Source of the DNA: Clostridiales bacterium
GTDB taxonomy: Bacteria > Bacillota > Clostridia > Oscillospirales > CAG-382
NCBI GenBank assembly: GCA_003343885.1
Contig: QAKH01000018.1
Coordinates: 1-28,344, forward strand
Direction of reading: 5' to 3'
DNA length: 28,344 nucleotides
Shown: positions 15,330-24,443 of the stretch, piece by piece
Layout: each line of letters starts with the position of its first letter
Numbering within the stretch: position 1 is the stretch's first letter
Program-made: the position numbers and the translations under genes
The notes under the pieces: generated by a model
What the model was told of the DNA's origin: nothing
The model's input: only the letters and a program-made list of their open reading frames with translations
The model's database searches: none

Positions 15330-17441
15330 ATGCCGAGAGCTTGTTCACTTGAAAATACAAGAAATATTGGTATAATGGCACACATTGACGCCGGAAAAAC
15401 AACAACAACCGAGCGTATACTGTTCTATACAGGAAAAAACCATAAGATCGGCGAAACCCACGAGGGTAGCGCTACCATGGACTGGATGGAGCAGGAGCAG
15501 GAGAGAGGTATCACAATTACCTCCGCCGCTACGACTTGTTTTTGGTCCGGTGAGGAAAAGCAGTATGTGCCCCATAGAATTAATATAATTGATACTCCCG
15601 GACACGTTGACTTCACAGTAGAAGTACAGCGTTCCCTGAAGGTCCTTGACGGCTCAGTCACGGTATTCTGTGCAAAGGGCGGCGTTGAGCCTCAGTCCGA
15701 AACCGTATGGCGTCAGGCTGACGAGTATCATGTTCCGCGTATGGCGTATGTAAATAAGATGGATATCATGGGTGCGAATTTCTACCGTGTTGTAGAGATG
15801 ATGCATGAAAGACTCCACGCAAACGCTGTGCCGATTCAGCTTCCTATCGGAGCTGAGGATTCCTTCGTTGGAATTATTGACCTTGTTCTTATGAAAGCTT
15901 TTATATTTACTAATGACCTCGGAACTGATATAAAGGTAGAGGACATTCCTGCAGATATGAAGGACAAGGCTGAAGAATACAGATCAAAACTTCTTGAGCA
16001 TGTAGCTGAAACAGATGAAGCTCTCCTTGAGAAGTATCTCGGCGGAGAGGAATTTACCGTTGAGGAAATAAAGGCTGCTATTCGTAAGTCTACTATCGCT
16101 AATACGATGGTTCCTGTTGTTTGCGGAACATCTTATAAGAACAAGGGCGTACAGAAACTTCTTGACGCAATTGTTGACTATATGCCGTCACCGCTTGATA
16201 TTCCTCCGATAAAGGGAATAGATCCTACAAAGCCGGACGACGATAACGAAACTGTTCGTCATTCATCCGACGACGAGCCGTTCTCTGCTCTTGCGTTTAA
16301 AATTGCAACCGACCCGTTTATCGGACGCTTGTGCTTTATAAGAGTTTATTCGGGTACAATTACCGCAGGTTCTACTGTTTATAACTCATCAAAACGCGGC
16401 CGCGAACGTTTCGGACGTATCGTGCTCATGCACGCTAACCACCGTGAAGATATCGACCAGATATATGCCGGAGATATCGCAGCAGTAATCGGCGTTAAGA
16501 ATACAACCACCGGTGATACGCTCTGCGATGAAAACCATCCCGTTATCCTCGAGTCGATGGTATTCCCGGAACCGGTTATCCGTGTTGCTATTGAACCTAA
16601 GACAAAGGCAGGCCAGGAAAAGATGGGTATTGCCCTTTCCAAGCTTGCTGAAGAAGACCCGACCTTTAAGACTTATACCGATGACGAAACCGGTCAGACA
16701 ATCATCGCCGGAATGGGCGAGCTTCACCTTGAAATCATCGTAGACAGACTTCTCAGAGAGTTTAAGGTTGAGGCAAATGTTGGTCAGCCTCAGGTTTCAT
16801 ATAAGGAAGCTATTACTAAGGAGGCTGATGTCGACATGAAATATGCGCGTCAGTCCGGTGGTAAAGGTCAGTATGGTCACGTTAAGATCCATGTTGAGCC
16901 TAACGAACCCGGTGCCGGATATGTCTTTGAAAATAAGGTTGTCGGCGGTGCCATTCCTAAGGAATATATCCCCGCTGTTGACGCAGGTATCCAGGGCGCA
17001 ATGATGAGCGGTGTTCTTGCCGGTTATCAGGTTGTTGACCTTAAAGTAACCTTGTACGACGGTTCTTACCACGAAGTCGACTCTTCTGAAATGGCGTTTA
17101 AGATTGCCGGTTCAATGGCGCTCAAAGAAGCGCTTCGTAAAGCCGGTTCAATCCTTACCGAGCCGATCATGAAGGTCGTAGTTGTTGTTCCGGATGACTA
17201 TATGGGCGACGTAATAGGTGACCTTAACAGCCGCCGCGGACAGATCCAGGGTATGGATCCTATCGCCGGAGGACAGCAGATAAGAGCATTTGTTCCGCTT
17301 TCAAACATGTTCGGATACGCAACAGATCTCCGTTCAAAGACACAGGGCCGCGGAACGTATGTAATGGAGCCCAGCCATTATGAGCAGGTTCCGAAGAATA
17401 TTCAGGAAACTATCATAGCGGCAAGAGGTAAAAATTCCTAA
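15330..17441 (+). CDS. fusA: Elongation factor G
   Basis: The 703-residue translocase GTPase has all G motifs: AHIDAGKT 17-24, RGIT 59-62, DTPGH 88-92 and NKMD 142-145, followed by domain II, the SYKEAI region of domain IV and the C-terminal domain V. It catalyses ribosome translocation and, with RRF, recycling. The ATG follows AAAGGAGAAAATAA, 33 bases after rpsG, consistent with one transcript. It has full family length and nothing is missing. Confidence 0.98.
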   Translation: MPRACSLENTRNIGIMAHIDAGKTTTTERILFYTGKNHKIGETHEGSATMDWMEQEQERGITITSAATTCFWSGEEKQYVPHRINIIDTPGHVDFTVEVQRSLKVLDGSVTVFCAKGGVEPQSETVWRQADEYHVPRMAYVNKMDIMGANFYRVVEMMHERLHANAVPIQLPIGAEDSFVGIIDLVLMKAFIFTNDLGTDIKVEDIPADMKDKAEEYRSKLLEHVAETDEALLEKYLGGEEFTVEEIKAAIRKSTIANTMVPVVCGTSYKNKGVQKLLDAIVDYMPSPLDIPPIKGIDPTKPDDDNETVRHSSDDEPFSALAFKIATDPFIGRLCFIRVYSGTITAGSTVYNSSKRGRERFGRIVLMHANHREDIDQIYAGDIAAVIGVKNTTTGDTLCDENHPVILESMVFPEPVIRVAIEPKTKAGQEKMGIALSKLAEEDPTFKTYTDDETGQTIIAGMGELHLEIIVDRLLREFKVEANVGQPQVSYKEAITKEADVDMKYARQSGGKGQYGHVKIHVEPNEPGAGYVFENKVVGGAIPKEYIPAVDAGIQGAMMSGVLAGYQVVDLKVTLYDGSYHEVDSSEMAFKIAGSMALKEALRKAGSILTEPIMKVVVVVPDDYMGDVIGDLNSRRGQIQGMDPIAGGQQIRAFVPLSNMFGYATDLRSKTQGRGTYVMEPSHYEQVPKNIQETIIAARGKNS

Positions 17442-17477
17442 ATAATGAATAAAGTGTAAAATCTACGAGAGCGTATA

Positions 17478-17505
17478 TTGACACATAGTTATATTTAGGT
17501 ATAAT
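17478..17505 (+). promoter_or_regulatory. Separate tuf promoter (TTGACA-N16-TATAAT)
   Basis: A consensus -35 (17478-17483) and -10 (17500-17505) lie in the fusA-tuf gap, 45 bases before the EF-Tu start. tuf can thus be transcribed on its own above the level of the rest of the operon. Confidence 0.8.
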
Positions 17506-17550
17506 TGAAATAGTGACAAAAAATAAACTACTTTTAGGAGGAAAATTACA

Positions 17551-18753
17551 ATGGCAAAGGCAAAATTTGAAAGAACAAAGCCCCATGTAAACATTGGTAC
17601 CATCGGACACGTTGACCATGGTAAGACCACCCTTACAGCAGCTATTACCAAGACTCTTTCTCTTGTTAACGGAGCAAATGAGTTCATGGCATATGATCAG
17701 ATCGACAACGCTCCCGAAGAGAGAGCAAGAGGTATTACGATTAATACCCGTCACGTTGAGTACGAAACCGCAAAGAGACACTATGCACACGTTGACTGCC
17801 CCGGTCATGCTGACTACGTTAAGAACATGATTACCGGTGCTGCTCAGATGGACGGTGCTATCCTCGTTGTTGCTGGTACCGACGGTCCTATGCAGCAGAC
17901 ACGTGAGCACATCCTTCTCGCTCGTCAGGTTGGCGTTCCTGCAATGGTTGTATTCCTTAACAAGTGCGACCTCGTTGACGACGAAGAACTTCTCGACCTC
18001 GTTGAGATGGAAACAAGAGATCTTCTTTCTTCATATGAGTTCCCCGGCGATGAAATCCCGATCATCCGCGGTTCAGCAAGAAACGCTCTTGACGCTCCGA
18101 ACGATATAAACGATCCTGCATATAAGTGCATCCTCGAACTCATGGACGCAGTAGACGATTATATTCCTACTCCTGACCGTGCAGCTGATCAGCCCTTCCT
18201 TATGCCTGTTGAAGACGTGTTCTCCATCTCCGGACGTGGAACCGTTGCTACCGGTAGAGTAGAAAGAGGACAGCTCAAGATGTCTGATGAAGTTGAGATC
18301 GTTGGTCTTTCCGATGAGTCCAAGAAGACAACCGTTACCGGTATCGAAATGTTCCATAAGATGATGGATTATGCAGAAGCCGGCGATAATATCGGTGCTC
18401 TTCTCCGTGGTATTGCAAAGAACGATATCGAAAGAGGACAGGTTCTTGCAAAGCCCGGCACAATCACACCTCACACCAAGTTTGTAGGACAGGTTTACGT
18501 TCTTACCGAAAAAGAAGGCGGACGTCATAAGCCTTTCTTCTCAAACTACAGACCTCAGTTCTATTTCAGAACAACCGACGTTACCGGTATCATCACTCTT
18601 CCGGACGGCGTTGAAATGTGCAACCCCGGCGATAACGTAGATATGAACGTTGAGCTCATCACTCCTATCGCTATGGAAAAGGGACTCCGTTTCGCTATTC
18701 GTGAAGGCGGACGTACAGTTGGTTCCGGCGTTGTTATTGAAATCAAGGGCTAA
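17551..18753 (+). CDS. tuf: Elongation factor Tu
   Basis: The 400-residue GTPase delivers aminoacyl-tRNA to the ribosome. Motifs are GHVDHGKT 19-26, RGITI 60-64, DCPGH 82-86, NKCD 137-140 and GSA near 176, with intact domains II and III ending GRTVGSGVV. The ATG follows TAGGAGGAAAATTACA. Residue 115 is Gln (GPMQQTREH) where most EF-Tu proteins have Pro (GPMPQTREH); the codon is CAG at 17893-17895. Base composition has many preferred codons, as expected of a highly expressed gene. It follows fusA but has its own strong promoter. Confidence 0.98.
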   Translation: MAKAKFERTKPHVNIGTIGHVDHGKTTLTAAITKTLSLVNGANEFMAYDQIDNAPEERARGITINTRHVEYETAKRHYAHVDCPGHADYVKNMITGAAQMDGAILVVAGTDGPMQQTREHILLARQVGVPAMVVFLNKCDLVDDEELLDLVEMETRDLLSSYEFPGDEIPIIRGSARNALDAPNDINDPAYKCILELMDAVDDYIPTPDRAADQPFLMPVEDVFSISGRGTVATGRVERGQLKMSDEVEIVGLSDESKKTTVTGIEMFHKMMDYAEAGDNIGALLRGIAKNDIERGQVLAKPGTITPHTKFVGQVYVLTEKEGGRHKPFFSNYRPQFYFRTTDVTGIITLPDGVEMCNPGDNVDMNVELITPIAMEKGLRFAIREGGRTVGSGVVIEIKG

Positions 18754-18767
18754 TAAAATAGTCTGAA

Positions 18768-18816
18768 TCCGTAATACGGAGATTATATCTGAGGCATCGG
18801 TTAACCGGTGCCTCAG
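18768..18816 (+). terminator. Paired hairpins downstream of tuf, without a U-run
   Basis: TCCGTA (18768-18773) and TACGGA (18775-18780) form a near-complete palindrome, and CTGAGGCA (18789-18796) pairs with TGCCTCAG (18809-18816) around a CGG-TTAA-CCG core. Both would fold stably, but no T-run follows, so intrinsic termination is doubtful. GTCTGA at 18761 could compete for TCAGAC at 18813-18818. Confidence 0.5.
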
Positions 18817-18828
18817 ACACAATAGAAT
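18801..18828 (+). promoter_or_regulatory. Possible promoter of the FMN riboswitch transcript
   Basis: TTAACC (18801-18806) and TAGAAT (18823-18828) are spaced 16 bases, which would start transcription just before the aptamer. The -35 is poor and lies inside the tuf hairpin loop. Confidence 0.3.
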
Positions 18829-18837
18829 ACATGACCA

Positions 18838-18986
18838 TGTTTTCAGGGCAGGGAGAATTTCCCTACCGGCGGTATAGTCCGAGGGCGGTGCGGCTTTCAA
18901 ACCTTTTGCGCACCTGCAGATTTGGTGAGCGCTTGCGCAATTCCAAAACCGACAGTATAGTCTGGATAAAGAGAAGATGTGGTAAG
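18838..18986 (+). ncRNA. FMN riboswitch (RFN element)
   Basis: The aptamer core is clearly visible: AGGGCAGGGAGAATTTCCC, ACCGGCGGTA, AGTCCGAGGGC, GATTTGGTGAG, TTCCAAAACCGACAGTATAG and TCTGGATAAAGAGAAGAT follow in the order of the RFN consensus. An extra stem GCGCTTGCGC sits in the variable part. It binds FMN and precedes a terminator and a riboflavin transporter gene, so high FMN should stop transcription before the gene. Boundaries are approximate. Confidence 0.93.
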
Positions 18987-19038
18987 TCGATAGTTCGCAA
19001 TATGTTTTTTTGCAAAATACCGGCTTATCTTTTGTTAG

Positions 19039-19069
19039 CCCTAAAGCAAATGCTTTAGGGAATTTTTTT
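19039..19069 (+). terminator. Riboswitch-controlled terminator before the riboflavin transporter
   Basis: CCCTAAAGCA pairs perfectly with TGCTTTAGGG (19051-19060) and a seven-base T-run follows at 19063-19069, immediately before the ribosome binding site. This is the expression platform of the FMN riboswitch. Confidence 0.9.
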
Positions 19070-19081
19070 GAGGTGAGAATT

Positions 19082-19660
19082 ATGAGTATTATGCATAAAA
19101 ACGTAAAAAAGACAGTTTTTGTCGGAATACTTTCGGCAATGTCATTTGTATTGTTTCTATTCCCTAAATTTCCGCTGCTGGCAGCTTTCCCTTGGCTGGA
19201 TTTTGACTTGTCAGATATACCGGCGCTATTGGCGTCAGTCACAATATCCCCTATCGCAGGGCTTGCGGTTGCCTTGATAAAGAATGTACTGCACCTTACG
19301 GTCACTTCAACCGCTACAATCGGAGAACTTTCTAATTTTCTAATCAACGGTACTTTTGTGCTGGTTACGGGATTGGTTTATAAATATGTGGTGAAATCCG
19401 ACGAAAGAGTTTCGTATTTGCTCTTTTCCACAGTGTGCGGCGCTGTCTTTCAGCTTGTCGCAGCTATTTTAGTAAATTATTTTCTCATGATACCGATGTA
19501 TTCTGCTTTTGTTAATTTTGAAGAAATCGGCGGAGCACAGTACTATATTTTGGCCGGAGTAATTCCATTTAACCTAATAAAGAATATTGTTGCTTCTGTC
19601 GTGTTTGTTGCAATTTTTAAACTGCTTAACCGTAAATTTCTTGGTTTTTTGAATAAATAG
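19082..19660 (+). CDS. ribU: Riboflavin ECF transporter substrate-binding component (RibU-like)
   Basis: The 192-residue protein has about six membrane helices and the look of an ECF S component: an N-terminal region VGILSAMSFVLFLF, the acidic loop PWLDFDLSDIPALL and an ending FNLIKN that recurs in this family. It should bind riboflavin and work with a shared EcfAAT module encoded elsewhere. The FMN riboswitch and terminator directly upstream identify the vitamin. The ATG at 19082 follows TGAGGTGAG; a longer frame from 19010 would run through the terminator hairpin and is rejected. Confidence 0.9.
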   Translation: MSIMHKNVKKTVFVGILSAMSFVLFLFPKFPLLAAFPWLDFDLSDIPALLASVTISPIAGLAVALIKNVLHLTVTSTATIGELSNFLINGTFVLVTGLVYKYVVKSDERVSYLLFSTVCGAVFQLVAAILVNYFLMIPMYSAFVNFEEIGGAQYYILAGVIPFNLIKNIVASVVFVAIFKLLNRKFLGFLNK

Positions 19661-19704
19661 TTTACGTTTTAGCAATAAATTGTTATATGATTTTTTTTGC
19701 TATA

Positions 19705-19713
19705 TGATATAAT
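19705..19713 (+). promoter_or_regulatory. Extended -10 promoter of the ferredoxin gene
   Basis: TGATATAAT is an extended -10 box (TGn-TATAAT) 31 bases before the ferredoxin start. No good -35 is visible at standard spacing. Confidence 0.5.
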
Positions 19714-19744
19714 TCAGATACATAAGTATATGGAGGTGTTTTTA

Positions 19745-19915
19745 ATGGCATATCAGATATCAGACGCATGCATCGCATGCGGAGCATGTGCAGACGAATG
19801 TCCCGTTTCCTGCATAGCTGAGAAAGACGGAAAGTATGAAATCAACGCAGATGAGTGCATAGATTGCGGAACTTGCGCAAGCGTTTGCCCTGTTGAAGCT
19901 CCCTCTGCTCAGTAA
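19745..19915 (+). CDS. 2[4Fe-4S] ferredoxin
   Basis: The 56-residue clostridial-type ferredoxin has two CxxCxxCxxxCP cluster motifs: Cys9, 12, 15, 19 and Cys38, 41, 44, 48. It is a cytoplasmic one-electron carrier for anaerobic metabolism (for example pyruvate:ferredoxin oxidoreductase or hydrogenase). The ATG at 19745 follows TGGAGGTG. It is monocistronic, with an extended -10 promoter before it and a terminator after it. Confidence 0.95.
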   Translation: MAYQISDACIACGACADECPVSCIAEKDGKYEINADECIDCGTCASVCPVEAPSAQ

Positions 19916-19943
19916 GCAGATAGAAATGAGACAAAAAGAAAGT

Positions 19944-19976
19944 AACCGTGGTTGTAAAACTACGGTTCTTTTTTTT
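19944..19976 (+). terminator. Rho-independent terminator after the ferredoxin gene
   Basis: AACCGTGGTT pairs with AACTACGGTT (one G-U pair) around a four-base loop, followed by a C and eight Ts. Confidence 0.9.
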
Positions 19977-19995
19977 GCAAATGTACAAATGTTAG

Positions 19996-20024
19996 TTGAC
20001 CTGAAATATTTGGTATGATATAAT
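19996..20024 (+). promoter_or_regulatory. Promoter of the five-gene transport operon (TTGACC-N17-TATAAT)
   Basis: TTGACC at 19996-20001 and TATAAT at 20019-20024 are spaced 17 bases, and the -10 is extended (TGATATAAT). The first gene starts about 260 bases further on. The leader between them is about 80% A+T; I see no riboswitch or hairpin in it. Confidence 0.75.
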
Positions 20025-20288
20025 AAACAAGTATTTGGATAAATAACATATTTTGTATTAATCATTTTTGTAAACATAATTATATTTAGTTATAAGAAAA
20101 CTTCTTAATAAAACCATAATAAATTATTTTACCAAATATAAGATAAAAGACTAAATGTGAATATATTTATTAATATTTGAAATTTATAATTATTTTAGAA
20201 ACTTTTTCACCACATGTTACGTCAAAAAGACAGATGCTTTTAAGGTAATTGTGGTAATTTGATACATACTGGAGGGCTTGCCCACAAA

Positions 20289-21194
20289 ATGAAAAGACAG
20301 ATTGATAAAACACTTAGTAAAAGAGGCAGGAAAGAGCTACGAAAAGCAAGAATGGTATCAGCAATGTTTTTGGCTCCGAGCGTAATAGGCGTGCTTGTCT
20401 TTTTTATTTTGCCGTTTTTTGTGATAATATACTATTCGCTTATAAATAATCCAATACAGGGAAAATTTGTAGGTCTCCAAAATTTTATTGATTTGTTCAA
20501 TAACTATTCGTTCAGGACCGCAGCGATAAATACGCTGAAGTTTTCTGTAATAAGCGTGCCTTTGGCGGTGATCATATCCTTGCTTCTCGCTATGGCACTC
20601 AACTGTAAAATACCAATGCAAAGTAAGCTCCGTTCGTTTTTTCTGTCACCGATGATGGTGCCGGTTGCGTCGATAGTCCTGATATGGCAGGTGCTGTTCC
20701 ATTATAACGGAACGGTAAACGGCTTGTTGGAGAATTTTGGAGTCGAGAAAATTGACTGGATGAAGTCAGAGCACGGTATTTGGGTTGTAGTAATTCTGTT
20801 TTTGTGGAAGAATCTCGGTTATAATATGATACTTTTTCTTGCAGCCCTTAATAATATTCCAAAGGATATTCTTGAAGTTGCCCGTGTTGAAGGAGCAGGT
20901 CGTGTAAGGCAGTTTTTCAGCATAAAGCTAAGGTACTTGTCTTCAACAATACTTTTTGTGACGATAATCTCTTTGATAAATTCATTTAAGATATTCAGAG
21001 AGGTTTACTTACTGTCCGGCGACTATCCATATGAGAGTATGTATATGCTTCAGCATTATATGAACAATACATTTTCAAGTATGGATTATCAGAAATTGTC
21101 CGCAGCAGCGATAATTATGGCAATTGTTATGGTCTTGATAATCGGCGTACTGTTCTTTGCCGACGATAAATACGGGAAGGATGTGGAGGAATAA
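20289..21194 (+). CDS. Sugar ABC transporter permease, MalF/UgpA type
   Basis: The 301-residue protein has six predicted membrane helices and the importer EAA-type loop EVARVEGAGRVRQFFSIKL (about 195-213), where an ATPase would dock. This is the carbohydrate-uptake CUT1 permease type. The ATG at 20289 has GGAGGG upstream at 12 bases, slightly long. Its stop overlaps the next permease start by one base (TAATG), so the two are made as a pair. No ATPase gene is in the operon; Firmicutes often share one MsmX-like ATPase among several sugar importers. The substrate is unknown. Confidence 0.88.
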   Translation: MKRQIDKTLSKRGRKELRKARMVSAMFLAPSVIGVLVFFILPFFVIIYYSLINNPIQGKFVGLQNFIDLFNNYSFRTAAINTLKFSVISVPLAVIISLLLAMALNCKIPMQSKLRSFFLSPMMVPVASIVLIWQVLFHYNGTVNGLLENFGVEKIDWMKSEHGIWVVVILFLWKNLGYNMILFLAALNNIPKDILEVARVEGAGRVRQFFSIKLRYLSSTILFVTIISLINSFKIFREVYLLSGDYPYESMYMLQHYMNNTFSSMDYQKLSAAAIIMAIVMVLIIGVLFFADDKYGKDVEE

Positions 21195-22090
21195 TGACAA
21201 AATCTATTATTTCAAAGAAAATCCTCCCGTTGTTTGCGGCGATATTGCTTCTTGTTATAGCCTTTGCTTTTCTCGCTCCTACAATCTTAACAATATCAGG
21301 TTCTTTTTTCACTCAAGCGGAGTTGTCGTCGAACTACGGAATGATATTTGAAGGCGCAGGAAGCGGCGGATCGTACGTATCGGAAAAGACTAATTTGAAA
21401 TTCATCCCCGACCAAGTTTCGTTTAAACAGTACTTTACAGTGTTGTTCTTAAGTCCGGAGTACCTGTTTAAATTTTGGAATTCTGTAAAGTATACGCTGC
21501 CAATCGTAATATTTCAAACAGTTGTGGCATGTCTTGCCGCATATGGATTTACAAGATATAGATCTAAAGGCAGACAGCTTATATTGTTTATGTACATAAT
21601 TCTAATGCTCATGCCGTATCAGGTTACATTGGTTCCGAACAGACTGGTATCGGAATGGTTAGGAATTTACGGAACATCCTGGGCGATAATACTGCCCGGC
21701 GTGTTTTCGCCGTTTGCCGTGTTTTTGCTTACAAAATCTATGCGGCGTGTACCTACTGCCGTAATAGAGGCGGCAAAGCTTGACGGCTGCAGTGAGCTCC
21801 AGATATTTTTCAAGATATATATGCCTCTGTGTAAGAATATAATATATTCAGTTATGATACTTGTCTTTATAGATTACTGGAACATGGTTGAACAGCCGCT
21901 TATCTTGTTAGGAAGCCAAAACGAGGATATGTATCCGCTGTCAATTTTCCTGTCCAAGATTAATTCCGGCGAAGTTGGTATAGCGTTTGCAGTTGCGGTT
22001 ATCTACATGATACCTACGTTGCTGATTTTCTTGTACGGAGAACAGTACCTTGTTGAAGGAATAGCAAATTCCGGAAGCGTTAAAGGATAA
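21194..22090 (+). CDS. Sugar ABC transporter permease, MalG type
   Basis: The 298-residue partner permease has six membrane helices and a clear EAA loop IEAAKLDGCSELQIFFKIYMP (about 190-210). A soluble loop of about 50 residues after the first helix (rich in Gly and Ser: GAGSGGSYVSEKT) lies outside the cell and is typical of this permease type, though somewhat large. It should pair with the upstream MalF-like permease. A 67-base gap precedes the adaptor gene, with no promoter or terminator seen. Confidence 0.88.
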   Translation: MTKSIISKKILPLFAAILLLVIAFAFLAPTILTISGSFFTQAELSSNYGMIFEGAGSGGSYVSEKTNLKFIPDQVSFKQYFTVLFLSPEYLFKFWNSVKYTLPIVIFQTVVACLAAYGFTRYRSKGRQLILFMYIILMLMPYQVTLVPNRLVSEWLGIYGTSWAIILPGVFSPFAVFLLTKSMRRVPTAVIEAAKLDGCSELQIFFKIYMPLCKNIIYSVMILVFIDYWNMVEQPLILLGSQNEDMYPLSIFLSKINSGEVGIAFAVAVIYMIPTLLIFLYGEQYLVEGIANSGSVKG

Positions 22091-22157
22091 ACAAAATTTC
22101 AGAAATAAATTGTGAAAATATAAATATTGCAATTGCCGAGTATGGAGGAAAGTGATT

Positions 22158-24443
22158 ATGGGCGAAAAGAAGTTCAATAGAGAGTGGGTAAAAACGTTTG
22201 CAATAATTTTTCTTGCAGTCTTGCTGGTTCTTACGTTTTTCTCAAATACAATAATGAATATGACTCTTCCGGAAGTATCTACCGAGTACATACAGTATGG
22301 AACAATAAAAACACAGGTGAGAGGTTCAGGTACCGTTGAATCTCAGGATAACTATAGTGTAACATTTCCTGCGACACGTGAAGTTTTGCAGGTAGCCGTA
22401 AGACAGGGAGACACTGTCAATAAGGGTGACGTACTGTTCTACCTCTCAGAATCGGAAAGTGAAGAACTGCAAGCCGCAAGAGAAGCGTATGATAACTTGT
22501 ATTATGAATACACTAAGATGCTCATAGATTCATCGACCGGCGACGATTTTGCTGACAAAAAACTTGCAATAACTCAGCTTGAAGAAGATCTTGAAAAAGC
22601 AAAGCAGAAGTTAGCAGCGTATGCAGACACGCAAAGCGCCATAGAAAAGGCCAAACTTGATGTAAGAGCTGCCGAAAAGGCTGTTACGTTAAAACAGAAT
22701 GAAATCACAGAATTAGAAAATGAAAAGACTGCAATTGGTTACACACCGACTGAGGATGAAGTTCTTACAGGTAAAGAAAGTGATGTAACCTACGAACAGT
22801 ACGCAAGCGCTTCAAAACAACTTGAGGCTGCTGATAAAAAAATAGACACTGCGAAAGCAGAGCTTACAAAGCTCCAGGCACAGATGAATACTGCCAAAAA
22901 CTCATATGATGTTATAAAGAGAAAGTATGACGAGTTAAGTGCAAAAATTGAAAAGCCGCTTGCTACTCTCGAGGAAGAAATAAAAACTTCAGACAGAAAT
23001 ATTGAGTCTTTGGATCATGATATAAAATACCTGAAACAGGATTTTTATAATGCGACGAGTAACAGCGAACTCGAAAGGCTTTACGATACTTTTAAGAGCA
23101 AGCAGAGCGCGTATAGAAAAGCCAAGAATAAACTTGATGCACTTTTGGAAAGCGAAACAGCAACTGAAGAAGAAATTGCTGCTGCAAGAAATGAGTATAA
23201 TCAGGCAGCATATGCAATGGATGACGCGTTTGAAGCTTACGATGCTCTTCTGACTCAAGAAGAAGCGGTGACGGAAGACATAGAAAAACAGTTGGCAGCG
23301 AAAGAAACTGAATTAAAGTATGCTCTTGAAGATAATACCGCACTTAAAGAACAATTGACGGAAACAAAAGAACTTGACGCACAGTTGAATGATATAAAAG
23401 ACGATCTTGACTCAGCTGAAAAGACCTATAATGACGCTACCGACAAAGCAAATGCCGCACAAACTGTCTACGATAATGCCGTTGCAGAAAAAGAAATCCT
23501 CGAAAAAGACCTTGAAAAGGTGCGTAACGGCTATAAATATGTAATATATAAAGAATATGAAGATAAAATTGAAACAGAAAAGACCAATTTGGAAAATCTG
23601 AATATAGAACTTGACAATAAGAAAGAAGTATTAACTGATCTTGAGGCACAGGGCTCTGATAGCCAAGAAACTTTGGAAGAACAAGTAAATACTTTGGAAA
23701 GACAAATTCTTACCGCAACCAGAGAGTTGGAGACTGCGATTGCTGATGCCGGTGATCAGGATAAACTTCAAGCGCTCGATATAGAAAAGAAGAAGAAGGA
23801 GCTTGAAAAGGCTGCTGAGGAAATCACCAAGCTTGAAGAAAAGTACACAGCAAGTGAGATTGTAGCTCCTGTTTCCGGTGTCATTGACTCAATCAATATC
23901 ACTTCCGGACAGAAAACCGAGCCGGACGCAACACTTTGCGAAATATCTCTTGCAGAAAAAGGCTTTAAGATGACTATGACGGTAACCCAAGAGCAGGCGG
24001 CAAAGCTTCGTATGGGTTCTCCGGCGGAAATAACCAGCTATATTCAATATGGTTCTACAATAACGGCAACACTTGCTGCGATAAAAAATGATACGGCAAA
24101 TCCCGGAAGCAGACAGAAAATTCTCGAGTTTACCGTCGAGGGTGATGTAACGCCCGGTCAAAGCCTGTCGATAGCAGTAGGAGACAAGAACGCAAGTTAT
24201 GACAGTACTGTTCCCAACACTGCTATAAGAGAAGATAGCGACGGAAAATATATTCTTGTTGTTGAATCGAAGAATACTCCGATTTCAACGCGTTATATAG
24301 CTAAGAGAGTAGATGTTACTGTTGTTGCAAGCGACGAAACTCGTTCGGCAATAACAGGAGATTTCTCAAATTACGCATACGTAATTGCCACATCATCAGG
24401 TCCTATTAACAGCGGAGAGCAGGTGAAGCTTATTGAAAGTTAA
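22158..24443 (+). CDS. HlyD/MacA-like adaptor with a very long coiled coil
   Basis: The 761-residue protein has a cytoplasmic tail, one membrane helix (about 10-33) and an extracellular part. The first half of a biotinyl/lipoyl-like domain includes GSGTVES and VLQVAVRQGDTVNKGDVLFYL (about 55-95). A charged coiled-coil region of about 450 residues (rich in Lys, Glu, Ala and Leu) follows, then the second lipoyl half EIVAPVSGVIDSINITSGQ (about 570-590) and a beta-barrel end. This is the layout of membrane-fusion adaptors, but the hairpin is several times longer than in usual MacA or HlyD. A Gram-positive cell has no outer membrane for it to reach, so a wall-spanning scaffold is one guess. The ATG follows TGGAGGA. 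It overlaps the next gene by 11 bases. Confidence 0.8.
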   Translation: MGEKKFNREWVKTFAIIFLAVLLVLTFFSNTIMNMTLPEVSTEYIQYGTIKTQVRGSGTVESQDNYSVTFPATREVLQVAVRQGDTVNKGDVLFYLSESESEELQAAREAYDNLYYEYTKMLIDSSTGDDFADKKLAITQLEEDLEKAKQKLAAYADTQSAIEKAKLDVRAAEKAVTLKQNEITELENEKTAIGYTPTEDEVLTGKESDVTYEQYASASKQLEAADKKIDTAKAELTKLQAQMNTAKNSYDVIKRKYDELSAKIEKPLATLEEEIKTSDRNIESLDHDIKYLKQDFYNATSNSELERLYDTFKSKQSAYRKAKNKLDALLESETATEEEIAAARNEYNQAAYAMDDAFEAYDALLTQEEAVTEDIEKQLAAKETELKYALEDNTALKEQLTETKELDAQLNDIKDDLDSAEKTYNDATDKANAAQTVYDNAVAEKEILEKDLEKVRNGYKYVIYKEYEDKIETEKTNLENLNIELDNKKEVLTDLEAQGSDSQETLEEQVNTLERQILTATRELETAIADAGDQDKLQALDIEKKKKELEKAAEEITKLEEKYTASEIVAPVSGVIDSINITSGQKTEPDATLCEISLAEKGFKMTMTVTQEQAAKLRMGSPAEITSYIQYGSTITATLAAIKNDTANPGSRQKILEFTVEGDVTPGQSLSIAVGDKNASYDSTVPNTAIREDSDGKYILVVESKNTPISTRYIAKRVDVTVVASDETRSAITGDFSNYAYVIATSSGPINSGEQVKLIES

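Noticed and set aside
18541..19347. 268-codon minus-strand frame across tuf, riboswitch and ribU
   Set aside because: It crosses an unmistakable gene, an RNA element and a terminator in antisense; no protein family is recognisable.
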